NCBI GenBank assembly: GCA_035573895.1
Contig: DATLZR010000062.1
Coordinates: 1 to 61,062, forward strand
Length of the DNA stretch: 61,062 nt
Direction of reading: 5' to 3'
DNA from: Blastocatellia bacterium
GTDB lineage: Bacteria; Acidobacteriota; Blastocatellia; HR10
Each line of letters starts with the position of its first letter. Positions within the stretch are counted from its first letter, which is position 1. Below, in pieces: positions 8,001 to 16,805 of the stretch. Made by a program: the position numbers and the translations under genes. The notes under the pieces were generated by a model, which was given only the letters and a program-made list of their open reading frames with translations, had not been told where the DNA came from and ran no database searches.

Positions 8001-10185
8001 CGACGCGCGCGGATTTGACAAAGCGACGATGCTGAGGAGGCCAGAGAGTATCCCACCATGACAGTCGCCCGCCCTGTCGCTTCGCAGTTTCGGCAAGCCT
8101 GTTAGATGTTTGCTCGTGCTCTTCCCATGTCCCATCGGAAGGAAGGGAGGGTCGGTGGGCGATGAGGAGGTGAGCGTTGTCGCGCTGCAATTGCAGGAGC
8201 GCTTCGGCGGGGCTGAACAGATGCCGGTCAATCAGAGCCGCTTCTGATGATTCGATCATAACCAGCTCCCACTGCTCAGCGGTCAAAAGTAATTTTCCAA
8301 GCTCACGAGCTGCATTTGCCAGTCCTTCAAGGACAGGGATGTCCTGTAGTCCAGGCCCCTTGTGCCACCACACCTTGTGGTGGCCTTCGGGCGACTCTCG
8401 CAGAAGATCCGTCAGTTCCTGGAAATGGTCGGGGTCGAGAAGCGTCTTCGGATCAGGAAGCGCCGCGCGAAGTTCGCGCTCCTCCTCTTCCGGCAAATCG
8501 CGGTTGAGCCGATAGAGTTCGGCGAGTTCCGCCGCGCTGAGCGGCAAAGGTGCTCCTGGCTCAACAGGCTCCGGAATCCAGTCATACTGCCCCACGCCTT
8601 CGGCGACGTGACGAGCCGCCTCTGACGGAGCATATTCTCGACCGGCGATGACAATCGGGCGATATTCGCTGCCAATGGCCTCGACCAGCCGGGTTCGCAG
8701 ACTGGCGATCTCGCGGAGCAGTTCCTCTCGTTGCTTTGTCAGGTTATCTGCTCGTCGGTGCAAAGACGAGGGATCCTCGTTCAATCGGTTTGTGATGGCC
8801 ATGACGGCTTCTTCTAACTGCTGGCGACTGGCGAGATCGTCGTCCAGGACCGACACGGCGAGCGGGCGCAGCGGTTGAGAGATGTGCTCGCGCACGACGC
8901 GCAGCGCCTTGGAGGTATAGGCGGTCACGAGCACCGACTTGCCCTCGGCCAAAAGATGCCCGATCAGATTGGCGATGGTATGAGTCTTGCCCGTCCCCGG
9001 AGGGCCTTGAACGAGAACGCATCCATAGCGCTTGAGGCGCGCGGCGATTTGAAGTTGCTCATGATTCCAGGGCTTGGTGAAAAAGATGTCCCGCAGGATG
9101 CCGAGATCGTTTTTCTGTGGATGCAGATCGGAGGAATCATCCCTTGGCTCCTCAGGCTGAACGCCTACAACCGAACACAACGCTGCCGGAGGATCGTCGC
9201 GCCGTTCGAGGTCCTCAATCACCCGCTCCACGGCCCGCATATAGCCTTGCGTGCGCGGCAAGAGCAACAATACAGGTGAGCGCCAGATTCGTGGCGGGTG
9301 AGGGCCGGAGACCTTCTGCGGCTCGACGGGCTCATCGGTGAATTCGCCATCGGGAGCAAGGCGAGGTGCCAGGCTTTTGAGAAATGCCGTCGTATTGGGT
9401 CCCTCAAGGGGATGGAGGAAACGAGCACCTTGTGTGACTTCCTCGTGGATGGAGGAAAGCACCGTTGGGTTGGTGAGCGGCGCGTCGCGCAGGATGGTGG
9501 TACGGAGTTCGGGGTTGCGATCGGTCTCCCGAATGATGAACTCGGGGACATCCGGCTTGAACTCCAGTTGTACGGGCATCACGAGCAGTGGGAAATGGAT
9601 GGATCGTTCTTGTGATCCATCGCTCCACCGCCAGAACAGGATGCCGTCGGCCAACGCCAGTTCATAGCGTTCTCCCTCGCGTTGCAATTCGGCGTAAAGC
9701 TCGTAAAAGCGCTCGTAAATCTCCATCGCCTTGCGAGCCGGTTGCTCTTGTTGGGCCCAGTTGCGCCAGCGCTCACGCCAATTGTGCCAATCGCGAACGC
9801 GGTCTGGGTTTTGCTCGAAACGCTCGACACGGGAGGTACCGTCCGGATCGGAGATGCTCCGCTCGGTGAGCACTCCAGGTTCTTTGAGGGGGTCGTCATA
9901 CGGACCCTCCAGCCAGCCTTCGAGGGAAGGCAGAAGCGCGGGCGGTCGGGAGAGACGCGGCCGACGAATGCGCATGAGAACCTCTGGGCCATCGTTCCCC
10001 TCGTCTTCTCGCCCATCATCAGCGGTGATGCGAAGCACGGCGATGCTCGAATGCGCGGGTAGTTCCTCAAGCCACAGCTTCCAGCCCACACGATCGAGGT
10101 CGCGGGTGGGAGGGAAACGGATGGCCGCGTATTCTTTGAGGAATCGAATAAGTCGCTTCGTCCTCTCGTGCGCTGCCATAAGCAT
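5014..10185 (-). CDS. SF1 helicase / Vsr-like nuclease / DksA-type zinc-finger fusion
   Basis: A 1723-residue multidomain protein. The start is ATG 10185, behind GGAGGA at a 7-nt spacing. The N-terminal 380 residues are unassigned. A DNA2/NAM7-type superfamily 1 helicase follows, with Walker A QGPPGTGKTHTIANL near residue 388, a long helical insertion, Walker B DVVIVDEASQCD near 1066, and late motifs including QFQGDERDVVLISLVDG and NVAASRARDQLWVVYS. Residues about 1365-1465 look like a Vsr/MTES_1575-type nuclease, with candidate PD-(D/E)xK residues in YRIDLVVEGEG and IECDGDRWHP. After a variable linker, the C-terminal 145 residues form a coiled coil and a DksA/TraR-type finger (CARC, 17 residues, CIKC). 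Helicase-Vsr fusions of similar layout are known from antiphage islands; the zinc-finger tail is unusual. Its neighbours give no further clue. It could also be a housekeeping DNA repair enzyme. Confidence 0.85.
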   Translation of the reverse strand: MLMAAHERTKRLIRFLKEYAAIRFPPTRDLDRVGWKLWLEELPAHSSIAVLRITADDGREDEGNDGPEVLMRIRRPRLSRPPALLPSLEGWLEGPYDDPLKEPGVLTERSISDPDGTSRVERFEQNPDRVRDWHNWRERWRNWAQQEQPARKAMEIYERFYELYAELQREGERYELALADGILFWRWSDGSQERSIHFPLLVMPVQLEFKPDVPEFIIRETDRNPELRTTILRDAPLTNPTVLSSIHEEVTQGARFLHPLEGPNTTAFLKSLAPRLAPDGEFTDEPVEPQKVSGPHPPRIWRSPVLLLLPRTQGYMRAVERVIEDLERRDDPPAALCSVVGVQPEEPRDDSSDLHPQKNDLGILRDIFFTKPWNHEQLQIAARLKRYGCVLVQGPPGTGKTHTIANLIGHLLAEGKSVLVTAYTSKALRVVREHISQPLRPLAVSVLDDDLASRQQLEEAVMAITNRLNEDPSSLHRRADNLTKQREELLREIASLRTRLVEAIGSEYRPIVIAGREYAPSEAARHVAEGVGQYDWIPEPVEPGAPLPLSAAELAELYRLNRDLPEEEERELRAALPDPKTLLDPDHFQELTDLLRESPEGHHKVWWHKGPGLQDIPVLEGLANAARELGKLLLTAEQWELVMIESSEAALIDRHLFSPAEALLQLQRDNAHLLIAHRPSLPSDGTWEEHEQTSNRLAETAKRQGGRLSWWDTLWPPQHRRFVKSARVASGQPRMVEHFQALAAEAAIQRQRQQLRNAWGYLITQHGGPSADDLGPQPENEIRQRASRIRRLLSVKEEIARLQERLLPLGFHWDRACGEISLPQDAEHRLRGLGEFLSDALPRALTAMILLLHHRDAKQRIQEARNRLGEPSPGTAAAALRDALAGRDPARYRAAYARLCKLYEKYVHLRRREELLERLSRFAPAWAEAIRARRGVHGGDALPGDPEAAWLWRQLHQELVHRSETSIQEIQNRLEQCMKQLHRITAELVNCRTWAYRIGKTTPEQRQALVGWLNTMRRLGKGTGRSAPRLRAEAARLLARAKDAVPVWIMPLARVAEQMDPTATCFDVVIVDEASQCDLLGLIALYLGDQVVVVGDHEQVSPEGVGQELRAIERLQAEYLRGIPNAHLYDGRRSIYDLARESFGGALMLTEHFRCVPEIIAFSNRLCYGGRIRPLRESGSVPLKPAVVPHRVRGTAHAKVNEEEAETIAALILAMLDHPTYDGKTIGVISMVGDEQAKLIERLVRQVCLNDPELERKLEERRLLCGNPAQFQGDERDVVLISLVDGPSPEGPLPLRNDDRFKQRFNVAASRARDQLWVVYSLDPATDLKEGDLRRELIEFARWAYKSPEELLHGIGAEAERTESPFEREVLEWLSAKGYRVRAQWPVGSYRIDLVVEGEGGRVAIECDGDRWHPMEKIPEDLERQAVLERLGWRFIRIRGSEFYRDREATMARVVQELGRLGIRPRGRFSAPEDEGDDAPPHPLVEEIIRMAENIKAGERPEAIASCRPVHSDAGTSELSLAAPPARRSTSRPDIQPSSGEGRPAVPVQSIELFSSTSQPWDNSHADQESRSRGPLSADDREELRALLLAERDRLLSIYRKLTEGFHQLRTEAIEERDVIVYSSSRANTSANTYELEKVLAVLSLLEEQIPSLEAALRRLDTEDYGICARCREPIPIERLRAIPSAERCIKCQARVEAVRERRRAQEKGDSRQVKEFFLLPEM

Positions 10186-10379
10186 CTCACATTCCTCCTT
10201 CTCTCCGTCTCGTTTTATCCCACCACCTCGAATCGAGGAAGGGGGAACAACCTTGCGGCAAGGTATCTTCAAGCCTCTTTCGCGGCTTGCCCTTTCTCCG
10301 CGCGGCCTGGCCGAAGGACAGTGGACTACCCTTGGGACGACGCCTCAACCCTTCGCCGCCGCAGCCTAACGCGCACACG

Positions 10380-10949
10380 TTAATTGAGCCGACGGGCATA
10401 ACCGGCCTCCCGAAAGTTCGAGCTATTGACGTCCACGAAGAAGAAGGCGTCACCGCCTTTGATGACGATGATGGTGTGCGTTTGCGGAGTCGGGTAGAGG
10501 TAGAACAAGAACCCCGCGCCGCTGGAATCCACCGTGTATGTCCCGCCGAACCTGAAGGTCTGCGTCCCCGTGAAGAGCGTCCGCGATTGCTGAACCCCCG
10601 TGAAGTTGCCACTGCCATCGAAGGTGAAGATGCCAATGGCGCTCTGGACATTAGTGCGGCCGAAATCATACGAAGCCCCCGTTGAGGAGAAGATGTAGTC
10701 ACCGCGAAGCAGATAGTTGACCTGACGGGTAGATGTCTCTGTAGAGGGCTGGAGCGGCTGTTCCTGGGTCAAGGCCTGACACAGCTCGAAGATGTTCTCC
10801 GAGATGCCCTCTGCTTTCAGGTCCTTCCCCCTGTTGGCTTGAAGGAGCGCAGGCGTTCTGACCGACGACTCGGAATACATTGGACGGTCACTTGCGACTA
10901 TGGCAGCCATCGCTAAGAGGAAGAAGCTGAGAAATGCAAATCTCCTCAT
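10380..10949 (-). CDS. Secreted beta-rich protein of unknown function
   Basis: A 189-residue protein with a clear signal peptide (MRRFAFLSFFLLAMAAIVAS) and a good ribosome binding site (AAGGAGA, 7 nt before ATG 10949). The mature part is rich in Gly, Thr, Ser and aromatic residues, with motifs such as LRGDYIFSSTGASYDFGRTN and FDGSGNFTG. This resembles small beta-sandwich or barrel proteins that are common and unassigned in acidobacteria. It contains no conserved cysteine cluster. Function unknown. Confidence 0.7.
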   Translation of the reverse strand: MRRFAFLSFFLLAMAAIVASDRPMYSESSVRTPALLQANRGKDLKAEGISENIFELCQALTQEQPLQPSTETSTRQVNYLLRGDYIFSSTGASYDFGRTNVQSAIGIFTFDGSGNFTGVQQSRTLFTGTQTFRFGGTYTVDSSGAGFLFYLYPTPQTHTIIVIKGGDAFFFVDVNSSNFREAGYARRLN

Positions 10950-11081
10950 AAACGTCTCTCCTTCACGTTGGAGTCAATGGCCCGTGAGCCGCCGCCGCGA
11001 GGGTGAAGGAATATGGGCTCCGGCTCACGGGAATTCAGGACGCGGGCGCGCCCTTAGTAGTGGTTCATGACGCCCAGGGAC

Positions 11082-11363
11082 TCACAACACCATCCTTGGA
11101 AGCCCCCTCTCAATACAGCTATGGAGAATCCACTCACCTTCAGAAGCGTTTCCGCTGATCCACGATTCGTAAGGTCGCCACTTCCCATCAGCTCCCCGCC
11201 AGAGATAGATCGTCTCGCCGCAATTGAAGCACCGCTTGAGATAGCCCCTTGGGCCCTGCTCATAAGCGTCATACGTTCTAAGCCTGATGGTTCTCTCCTG
11301 CATGGTCACAGATGCCATTGGCTGGGGGATGCATCCGACATTGCCCCAAGGCGCCGAACGCAT
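11082..11363 (-). CDS. Small zinc-ribbon-like protein
   Basis: A reading frame of 93 residues with KRCFNCGETIYLW, then WRPYESW and WILHSCIERG. This gives CxxC and HxxC-like pairs spaced as in small single-domain metal-binding proteins. The N-terminal 20 residues are not convincing and no strong ribosome binding site is visible, so the true start may be a later ATG (such as the one encoding MQERTIRL). Its role cannot be stated. The residue pattern argues against a chance frame, but confidence is moderate. Confidence 0.5.
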   Translation of the reverse strand: MRSAPWGNVGCIPQPMASVTMQERTIRLRTYDAYEQGPRGYLKRCFNCGETIYLWRGADGKWRPYESWISGNASEGEWILHSCIERGLPRMVL

Positions 11364-11381
11364 CCCGCAGTGGACTTTCCT

Positions 11382-11813
11382 TTACTGTCGAAGGCGGAGA
11401 GAAAAATTGTAGAGGCTCAGCGAACCTAACCGATGCGACGACCCCGTCAGCGAGCTTCCGTCATTGCCCGTGAAACTATAAAAGGTGAACGAACCGAGCC
11501 GCTGCGTCATCCCTCTGACTGAACTACCGTCGTTTGCAAAGAAGCTGTAGAAGGTCAGCGGATCGCTCCGATAGGAAGAGCCCCAGATCGAGCGACCGGT
11601 GTTGTCCGAGAAGCTGTAGAGTGTAAGCGATCCCACCTCGTGTGAGGACCCTGAGATCATGCTCCCATTACTCCCGTAAAGCGTGGTGAAGGTCGAAGAG
11701 CCCAGCCGGTAAGAGGATCCCCAGTAGTTTCGACTGTCCTGAGCCCAAGCCACGCTCGCCGTCAGGAGCGTGCCGAGGGTCACAGCCATCAATGTTCTCC
11801 GTCTCGTGATCAT
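11382..11813 (-). CDS. Secreted protein with about 23-residue GSS..LGS.T.Y.F repeats
   Basis: A 143-residue protein starting at ATG 11813, behind a strong GAGGAGGT site at a 5-nt spacing. The signal peptide ends near SVAWAQ (residue 21). The whole mature part is five or so imperfect repeats of about 23 residues of the type GSSYRLGSSTFTTLYGSNG, alternating small polar and aromatic residues, as expected for a beta-solenoid or adhesive fibre. Longer upstream starts are rejected because they run into the palindromic repeat near 11.93 kb. Function unknown; a surface or matrix role is a guess. Confidence 0.7.
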   Translation of the reverse strand: MITRRRTLMAVTLGTLLTASVAWAQDSRNYWGSSYRLGSSTFTTLYGSNGSMISGSSHEVGSLTLYSFSDNTGRSIWGSSYRSDPLTFYSFFANDGSSVRGMTQRLGSFTFYSFTGNDGSSLTGSSHRLGSLSLYNFSLRLRQ

Positions 11814-11925
11814 CGTCCACCTCCTCGAAAGTTTTCGTACCGCTTCCACCCGAGAAAAGACAGAAAATGCGGGAAAAGGTTTAGTCGGCCGTGAAGGTTC
11901 CGCAAAATTCTCCCCTCGACGGAGG

Positions 11926-12120
11926 CGGTCCAAATTTAGCCTGGGGCGAGCGCAAGCGATCCCCCAGGACCGTTCGAGATCAAACCCATTCCACACGCGA
12001 ACCCGCGCGAGCGGGCGGCCCATGCGGTTGAATCACACCAGGTGTTGCCGGGCATGCGAACGGCGACCGGAGGGGTCGCCCCCTTCGGGGACCTGGGAGG
12101 AATTGTCGGGCGCCAGTCCT
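11926..12120. repeat. Second copy of the REP-like repeat block
   Basis: The sequence matches the 3.4-3.73 kb block. It shares the segment CCAAATTTAGCCTGGGG (11930-11946) with a CCTGGGG...CCCCCAGG hairpin, GAGATCAAACC, a GCGAGCGGGCGGCCCATGCGG palindrome region (12007-12027), TGTTGCCGGGCATGCGA, and GGTCGCCCCCTTCGGGG. Several hundred bases are co-linear with the first block, although the first block holds extra units. Confidence 0.75.
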
Positions 12121-12556
12121 CTTGGGGCTCAATCGCCCACTGCCGCAGGCTCAGTACCGGATCGGTCAACCGGTGTTGGGAACGGTTGTAATCCGACAAA
12201 CCGGCGGATTTGCAGGCTCGCTAGGGAATACCTCGACCTCAACCTGCGGATTCGCCCTCGGGTGAGACTCGATCGCCTGCGACTGCAGGCACAATCCGGA
12301 ATGACCGAGAATGGGCGTCAAGAGACGCCAACTTGTCGTCGGGGTATGGTGAACGTTCCGGGATCAGGGCGGCCCCAAGGTGCTCTGAGGATATGTCGTG
12401 CCAGCCCGGTCAGTCCCGGCAAGGCGCCGGGCCGGCTCCGATTACCCATCAGTTCTTCGCATACCGCGTTGTCTTGATCCCCCCACGCTTGCCTTGAGAC
12501 GCATAGCGCTACCCCCTGCGCGAGCCAGAGACCCGTGCCGGGGGCTTTTCCGTCGT
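12121..12556. other. Intergenic region, no gene seen
   Basis: About 435 bases lie downstream of the RTX/VCBS gene and beyond the repeat block. Short GC-rich inverted repeats are present (for example around 12405-12430 and 12530-12550), but no poly-T tract marks a clear terminator. No reading frame has convincing protein features. Confidence 0.4.
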
Positions 12557-15500
12557 TCACCGCTTAAGGATGAAGGTCCCATCACCCTTACCTAGCAGCG
12601 CGGTCAGCTCTCCCAGGGGCGACCCCACGACAACGACATCGAGCAGACCATCATTATTGAAATCCCCAAGAGTAAGCGAGGTTGGATTGGGAGTCATCAC
12701 TGACATTCTTCGAACATTTCGTTGCACGACCTGTCCCTGCTGCACGTGAACGAGCGAAACCTCGCCCAGGGAGAGATGTACCGTGGCAATTCCCGGCGTC
12801 TCTCGAACAAACTCTCCGGTTACCAGGGCCACCGGATTCTCACTAAGCGAAATCTCAGTGCGAGTGAAGATGAGGGACCGAGAGACTCCTGATCGTGAGA
12901 GCAGAAGCGACAGCCCATCCCCGTTGAAGTTTGCTGCGACTAGATCAGGACGACCATCCCGATTAAAGTCGGCGACAGCCAGCGCCACCGGGGCCTCTCC
13001 CACAGGAATTCGTTCAACTTCTCCGAACGTCCCTTTTCCGTCGCCGAAGAGGAGTGAGACTTCGTTTGAGAGCATGTTCGTCACGGCGAGGTCAAGGGCG
13101 CCGTCGAGGTTGAAATCGGCCGTCACAATCGCACTCGGCCCCTGACCAAGAAGAGGGATGCTCAACGCTTCGTGGAATCGGCCATCTCCCCGGCCGAGCA
13201 GAACCGTGACGTTGTTCGAGACGAAGTTGGCGACGGCCACATCGAGTCGGCCATCTCCATTGAAATCGCCCATCGCCAGGGAGGATGGATTCTCGCCCTC
13301 ATTCAGGGAAAGCGTGGAAACCCGACCAAATGTGCCATCGCCGTTTCCGAGAGCCACCGACAAGGTACTGGAGAGGTAATTGGCCGCCACCCAGTCTGTC
13401 TTCCCATCCTGGTTGATGTCGCCGACCGCCAGAGCGATCGGACCCTGGCCCACGGCGTAGAAGCGGAATCGTTGAAATCTTCCATCCCCCTTGCCCAGGT
13501 AGACCCACACCAGGTCATTGGCATAGTCGGTGACGAGCACTCCCATGTTATTGGCGGTCTCAAGCGCCTCGCCCAGTCCTTCGGTCCGCGACGCCTGTCC
13601 GCTTGTCAGGGAGAAAGAAACAGCTCCCACCGTCATCAGGTTCTGGCACATCCCGCCCGGCGTCGTCGGACATGAGTCGCATGCATTTCTCACGCCATCG
13701 CCGTCGTTGTCGGGAAATGGGCAATCTGGGCTCTGGCCCGTACATTCTTCACTCGCCTGGCAATCATCTCCAGGGTGACAGGGGGTCCCCGCACTCTTCA
13801 GCGGATGGCTGCACGAACCGTTGCTGCAAACATCATCAGTACACGTCTTCCCATCATCGGTGCAGGCCGTTCCGTTCGCCCTATTGGTGAACGAGGTCTG
13901 GGACGTACCTGGAGTGCAAGCTTGACATTCGTTCTGGGGGTTACTCTGTCCGCTCGTGTAGCATGTCTCGTTGATCAAACAATTCCCCGACTGGATCGGA
14001 TGGGTGCACGAGCCGGCCTGGCACACGTCCTCAGTACACGTCTTCCCATCATCGGTGCAGGCCGTGCCATTCGGCTTGCTGGTGAACGAGGTCTGTGACT
14101 GGCCCGGATTACAGGCTTGACACTCGTTGTGGGGGTCACTCTCCCCGCTCGTGTAGCATGTGTTCCCGATCAAACAACTCCCCGAGTTGATCTGATTCTG
14201 ACACTTATATGTGCTATCACCCGTTGACTGGCATGTGTCAGTGGTGCAGCTTAAACCATCGTCGCAATTGGGCGGGCTGCCGGCTACGCAAACCCCACTC
14301 TGACACGAATCGTTCTGCGTGCACCCGTTACTGTCAGCGTTGCAGGGCGTGCCATTTTGCTTGAACTGGTCCGCCGGACACTGGGCGCTCGATCCCGTGC
14401 AGGCCTCGGCCTCATCGCATGCCCCCGCAGCCTCACGACAAACGGTGCCCTGTGACTTCAACTGGTCCGCCGGACACTGGGCGCTCGATCCCGTGCAGTA
14501 TTCAGCGACATCACACTGTCCCCCAGCCGCACGACAGAGAGTGGTACTACTTGCAAACTGGCAAGAGGATGTGCAGCAAGAGCCTAGCTGTCCATTGCTT
14601 GATCCGAGATCGCACGCCTCGCCCAATTCGAGCAGACCATTACCGCAAACGCTCACGCTTTCGCAAAAGATGGTAACATTGGCCACACTATCTTGAGCCG
14701 AGCCGTCCTTGTACTCTGAGGAATCATCGCTGTTATCAAAGATATCGCTCCCATCTTGTCCGTATAAGCTGTCGGCCCCAACACCCCCCTTGAGCTTATC
14801 GTCGCCATTACCACCATAGAGCGTATCGTTACCTTGTCCTCCGGAGAGCGAATCATCGCCCTCGCCGCCAGTGAGCGTATCTATACCCTCTCCTCCAGTG
14901 AGGCAATCACTCCCCGCCCCACCATCGAGATCATCCGTGCCGCCCTCACCATGCAGAATGTCGCCGCCGTCGCCGCCCTGAATCCGATCATTACCACCTT
15001 GTCCGAAGATCGTGTCGTTGCCAGCTTCTCCGCGGATGTTGTCATTACCGTTCCCACCGGTGATCGTATCACTGCCATCGCCGCCCCAAATCTCGTTATT
15101 GCCGGCTCCGCCGTCAATCGTATCGTCACCGCTGTCGCCGTAGATATTATCGTTGCCAGCGTCACCAAAGATTTGGTCGTTTCCCTCGCTGCCTCTGATC
15201 TCCTGATCGTTCCCTGCGCCGCCACGAATAACGTCATCACCAGGACCACCATCGATCTTGTTGTCGTTGCCAGGACCGCCGTCAATCGTGTCGTCGCCGC
15301 TGCCGCCCGTGATCTTATCCTCGCCAGCGAGGCCATTGATCGTGAGGTTGCTCGTAGATGAGGAGCAATCAATGGTGTCATCATGCACTGTGCCCGTGAT
15401 CGTAGTACCGCTAATAGTGACCCCAGTGGACACGGTACAACTAACGGTTTGGGCTAATGCTAAGACGGCTAGGTTGGGTCCTCTGGTCGGCTGTCCGAAG

Positions 15501-15625
15501 AGCACCCAAGTTGCTGCTCCGAGTATCAGCAAAAAGGGGACGGTCCTCCCGTGCCGTCGTGGCCGACGATATCGGTCGGGCCAGCCCCACAATCGTGAGG
15601 TTATATCAGGGATGGTGAAGCGCAT
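12557..15625 (-). CDS. Large RTX / Cys-rich / VCBS-repeat surface protein
   Basis: A 1022-residue secreted protein, ATG 15625 behind AAGGAGGG. The N-terminus is basic with a hydrophobic segment (about 30-60) ending in LALAQ. Residues about 75-310 hold roughly two dozen RTX-type nonapeptides of the GGxGxDxIx type that bind calcium in a beta-roll. A Cys-rich part (about 325-650) contains repeats such as [29 protein letters not shown] and [12 protein letters not shown], resembling disintegrin-like or DUF4215-type repeats. The C-terminus (about 670-1022) carries at least five FG-GAP/VCBS units ([16 protein letters not shown] type) expected to form a beta propeller. No type I secretion genes are nearby and a Sec-type signal is more likely. 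A calcium-stabilised adhesin or matrix protein is the likeliest role. A promoter lies 230 bases upstream. Confidence 0.85.
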   Translation of the reverse strand: MRFTIPDITSRLWGWPDRYRRPRRHGRTVPFLLILGAATWVLFGQPTRGPNLAVLALAQTVSCTVSTGVTISGTTITGTVHDDTIDCSSSTSNLTINGLAGEDKITGGSGDDTIDGGPGNDNKIDGGPGDDVIRGGAGNDQEIRGSEGNDQIFGDAGNDNIYGDSGDDTIDGGAGNNEIWGGDGSDTITGGNGNDNIRGEAGNDTIFGQGGNDRIQGGDGGDILHGEGGTDDLDGGAGSDCLTGGEGIDTLTGGEGDDSLSGGQGNDTLYGGNGDDKLKGGVGADSLYGQDGSDIFDNSDDSSEYKDGSAQDSVANVTIFCESVSVCGNGLLELGEACDLGSSNGQLGSCCTSSCQFASSTTLCRAAGGQCDVAEYCTGSSAQCPADQLKSQGTVCREAAGACDEAEACTGSSAQCPADQFKQNGTPCNADSNGCTQNDSCQSGVCVAGSPPNCDDGLSCTTDTCQSTGDSTYKCQNQINSGSCLIGNTCYTSGESDPHNECQACNPGQSQTSFTSKPNGTACTDDGKTCTEDVCQAGSCTHPIQSGNCLINETCYTSGQSNPQNECQACTPGTSQTSFTNRANGTACTDDGKTCTDDVCSNGSCSHPLKSAGTPCHPGDDCQASEECTGQSPDCPFPDNDGDGVRNACDSCPTTPGGMCQNLMTVGAVSFSLTSGQASRTEGLGEALETANNMGVLVTDYANDLVWVYLGKGDGRFQRFRFYAVGQGPIALAVGDINQDGKTDWVAANYLSSTLSVALGNGDGTFGRVSTLSLNEGENPSSLAMGDFNGDGRLDVAVANFVSNNVTVLLGRGDGRFHEALSIPLLGQGPSAIVTADFNLDGALDLAVTNMLSNEVSLLFGDGKGTFGEVERIPVGEAPVALAVADFNRDGRPDLVAANFNGDGLSLLLSRSGVSRSLIFTRTEISLSENPVALVTGEFVRETPGIATVHLSLGEVSLVHVQQGQVVQRNVRRMSVMTPNPTSLTLGDFNNDGLLDVVVVGSPLGELTALLGKGDGTFILKR

Positions 15626-15853
15626 TTCTCTTCCCTCCTTTTACTCGCAAAATTTTCCCGCAGCTTTGACCCTGCCGGTTTGGAGGAAGCTCTAAAGGAC
15701 CGCAAGTCAGGGGATGCTCAGGGAGCTGGAGGGCGTCATTTCAGCATCAGGGAACTCACCACCTCACGGCGCCTACACCCTATATTCCCACTCTCTTCAC
15801 TCCGGCCCGACTACTCCTTTTGGCCTGGCTTATCTCCTCCTTTTGCCGGAGCT

Positions 15854-15881
15854 AGTATACGCACAGGGCTCGAAAAGTCAA
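15854..15881 (-). promoter_or_regulatory. Sigma-70-like promoter for the RTX/VCBS gene
   Basis: On the minus strand the order is TTGACT (15881-15876), a 16-bp spacer, then TATACT (15859-15854). Both boxes are 5/6 matches. It faces the surface protein gene and predicts a leader of about 220 nt. Confidence 0.55.
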
Positions 15882-16103
15882 GGAAAGTTTTGAAGATGAG
15901 GGAATTCTCTATCCTCAAAAAACTGCCGCCCGCCATGACTGTCGCTAAGGGCGACTCCTCCGAAAATCACGGGATTGCAATAGACGCCTGCGGAGTAAGA
16001 GGTTGGGTTGAATGCTTGGTTCGAGGCATAATGTCGGGCACGGTCAGGGCTCACGGCCGGGGACAGTGCGCGAGGGGTATATTTTGTGTCAGACGTTCGT
16101 AAG

Positions 16104-16109
16104 GTATAA
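16104..16109 (+). promoter_or_regulatory. -10 box just ahead of the ECF sigma gene
   Basis: A perfect TATAAT lies 8 bases before the GTG start at 16118. No good -35 box is seen at 16-18 bp. If used, the transcript would be leaderless or nearly so. A similar layout precedes the kinase gene starting at 48324. Confidence 0.4.
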
Positions 16110-16117
16110 TCCGGAGC

Positions 16118-16735
16118 GTGGTCGGTGGGGAGAAAGCGAATGAAGCGATCCTGCGGGAACTCGGGCAAGGGCTGAACGTCCAAGAAAACTTCCGCTTGCT
16201 CTTCGAGCGCTACTACGGCCCAATCTACCGGTTCTTCCGGAGGAAAGGGATGTCGCCGGAGGATGCTCGAGACCTCACCCAAGAGGTCTTTTTTTCTGTC
16301 TATAGAGGAATGGGCGAGCTTCGCGAAAGCGCCCGGTTCGAGAAGTGGTTATATAGGATCGCCAAGAACACATACATCAACGAGATGGAACGACGAGGGG
16401 CGAAGAAGCGGACCGCAGCCGAGATTTCGCTCGAGGAAATCCAGGCGAGCACGCCGGAGAGCCCTTTTGGCGCTCCATCCGGTGCAGTGGCGACGGCCGA
16501 TCCGATGGAGACGGTGCTGGAGAACGAGAAATTGAACAAGTTACGCGAGGCCATAGAGCAATTGCCCGTGCAGATGCGTCGGTGCGTCTACCTGCGCCTC
16601 GTGAAGGAGCAGTCGGTTCAGGAGATCGCCACCATCCTGGGTATTTCCGTCAACACGGTCAAAGCGCACCTGCATCAGGCGCGGAAGACGCTGCGAGAAC
16701 GGCTCAGCGCCCTGTTCGGCGAGGTGGAATTGTGA
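16118..16735 (+). CDS. ECF-subfamily RNA polymerase sigma factor
   Basis: A 205-residue sigma-70 family protein of extracytoplasmic function type. Region 2 spans about 27-95, with the core-binding and -10 recognition helix features YYGPIYRFFRRKGMSPEDA, DLTQEVFFSVYRG and FEKWLYRIAKNTYINE. A linker of about 50 residues follows, then region 4 (about 145-198) with RRCVYLRLVKEQSVQEIA and the helix-turn-helix ILGISVNTVKAHLHQARKTL. The GTG start at 16118 is the only in-frame start before region 2; the ATG at 16139 is out of frame. It is followed 70 bases later by a zinc-finger anti-sigma gene, the usual partner. Its regulon is unknown; the adjacent surface protein gene is a candidate by position only. 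Confidence 0.88.
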   Translation: MVGGEKANEAILRELGQGLNVQENFRLLFERYYGPIYRFFRRKGMSPEDARDLTQEVFFSVYRGMGELRESARFEKWLYRIAKNTYINEMERRGAKKRTAAEISLEEIQASTPESPFGAPSGAVATADPMETVLENEKLNKLREAIEQLPVQMRRCVYLRLVKEQSVQEIATILGISVNTVKAHLHQARKTLRERLSALFGEVEL

Positions 16736-16805
16736 GCGACCCAACCGCGACAAGGGACTGAGACCTTCGCCACTATGCGAAGAATTGAGGGCCGGAGGTC
16801 GAACG

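Larger units (their letters stand above)
15626..16117. other. Divergent intergenic region between surface protein and sigma factor genes
   Basis: About 490 bases hold the start regions of two divergent genes. A promoter reading left is placed at 15854-15881, giving a leader of about 220 nt for the surface protein. A TATAAT box reading right lies just before the sigma factor gene. No reading frame with protein-like features was found. Confidence 0.5.

Noticed and set aside
10186-10272. Upstream start for the helicase gene
   Set aside because: The 29 extra codons have no ribosome binding site, while the ATG at 10185 has a good one.
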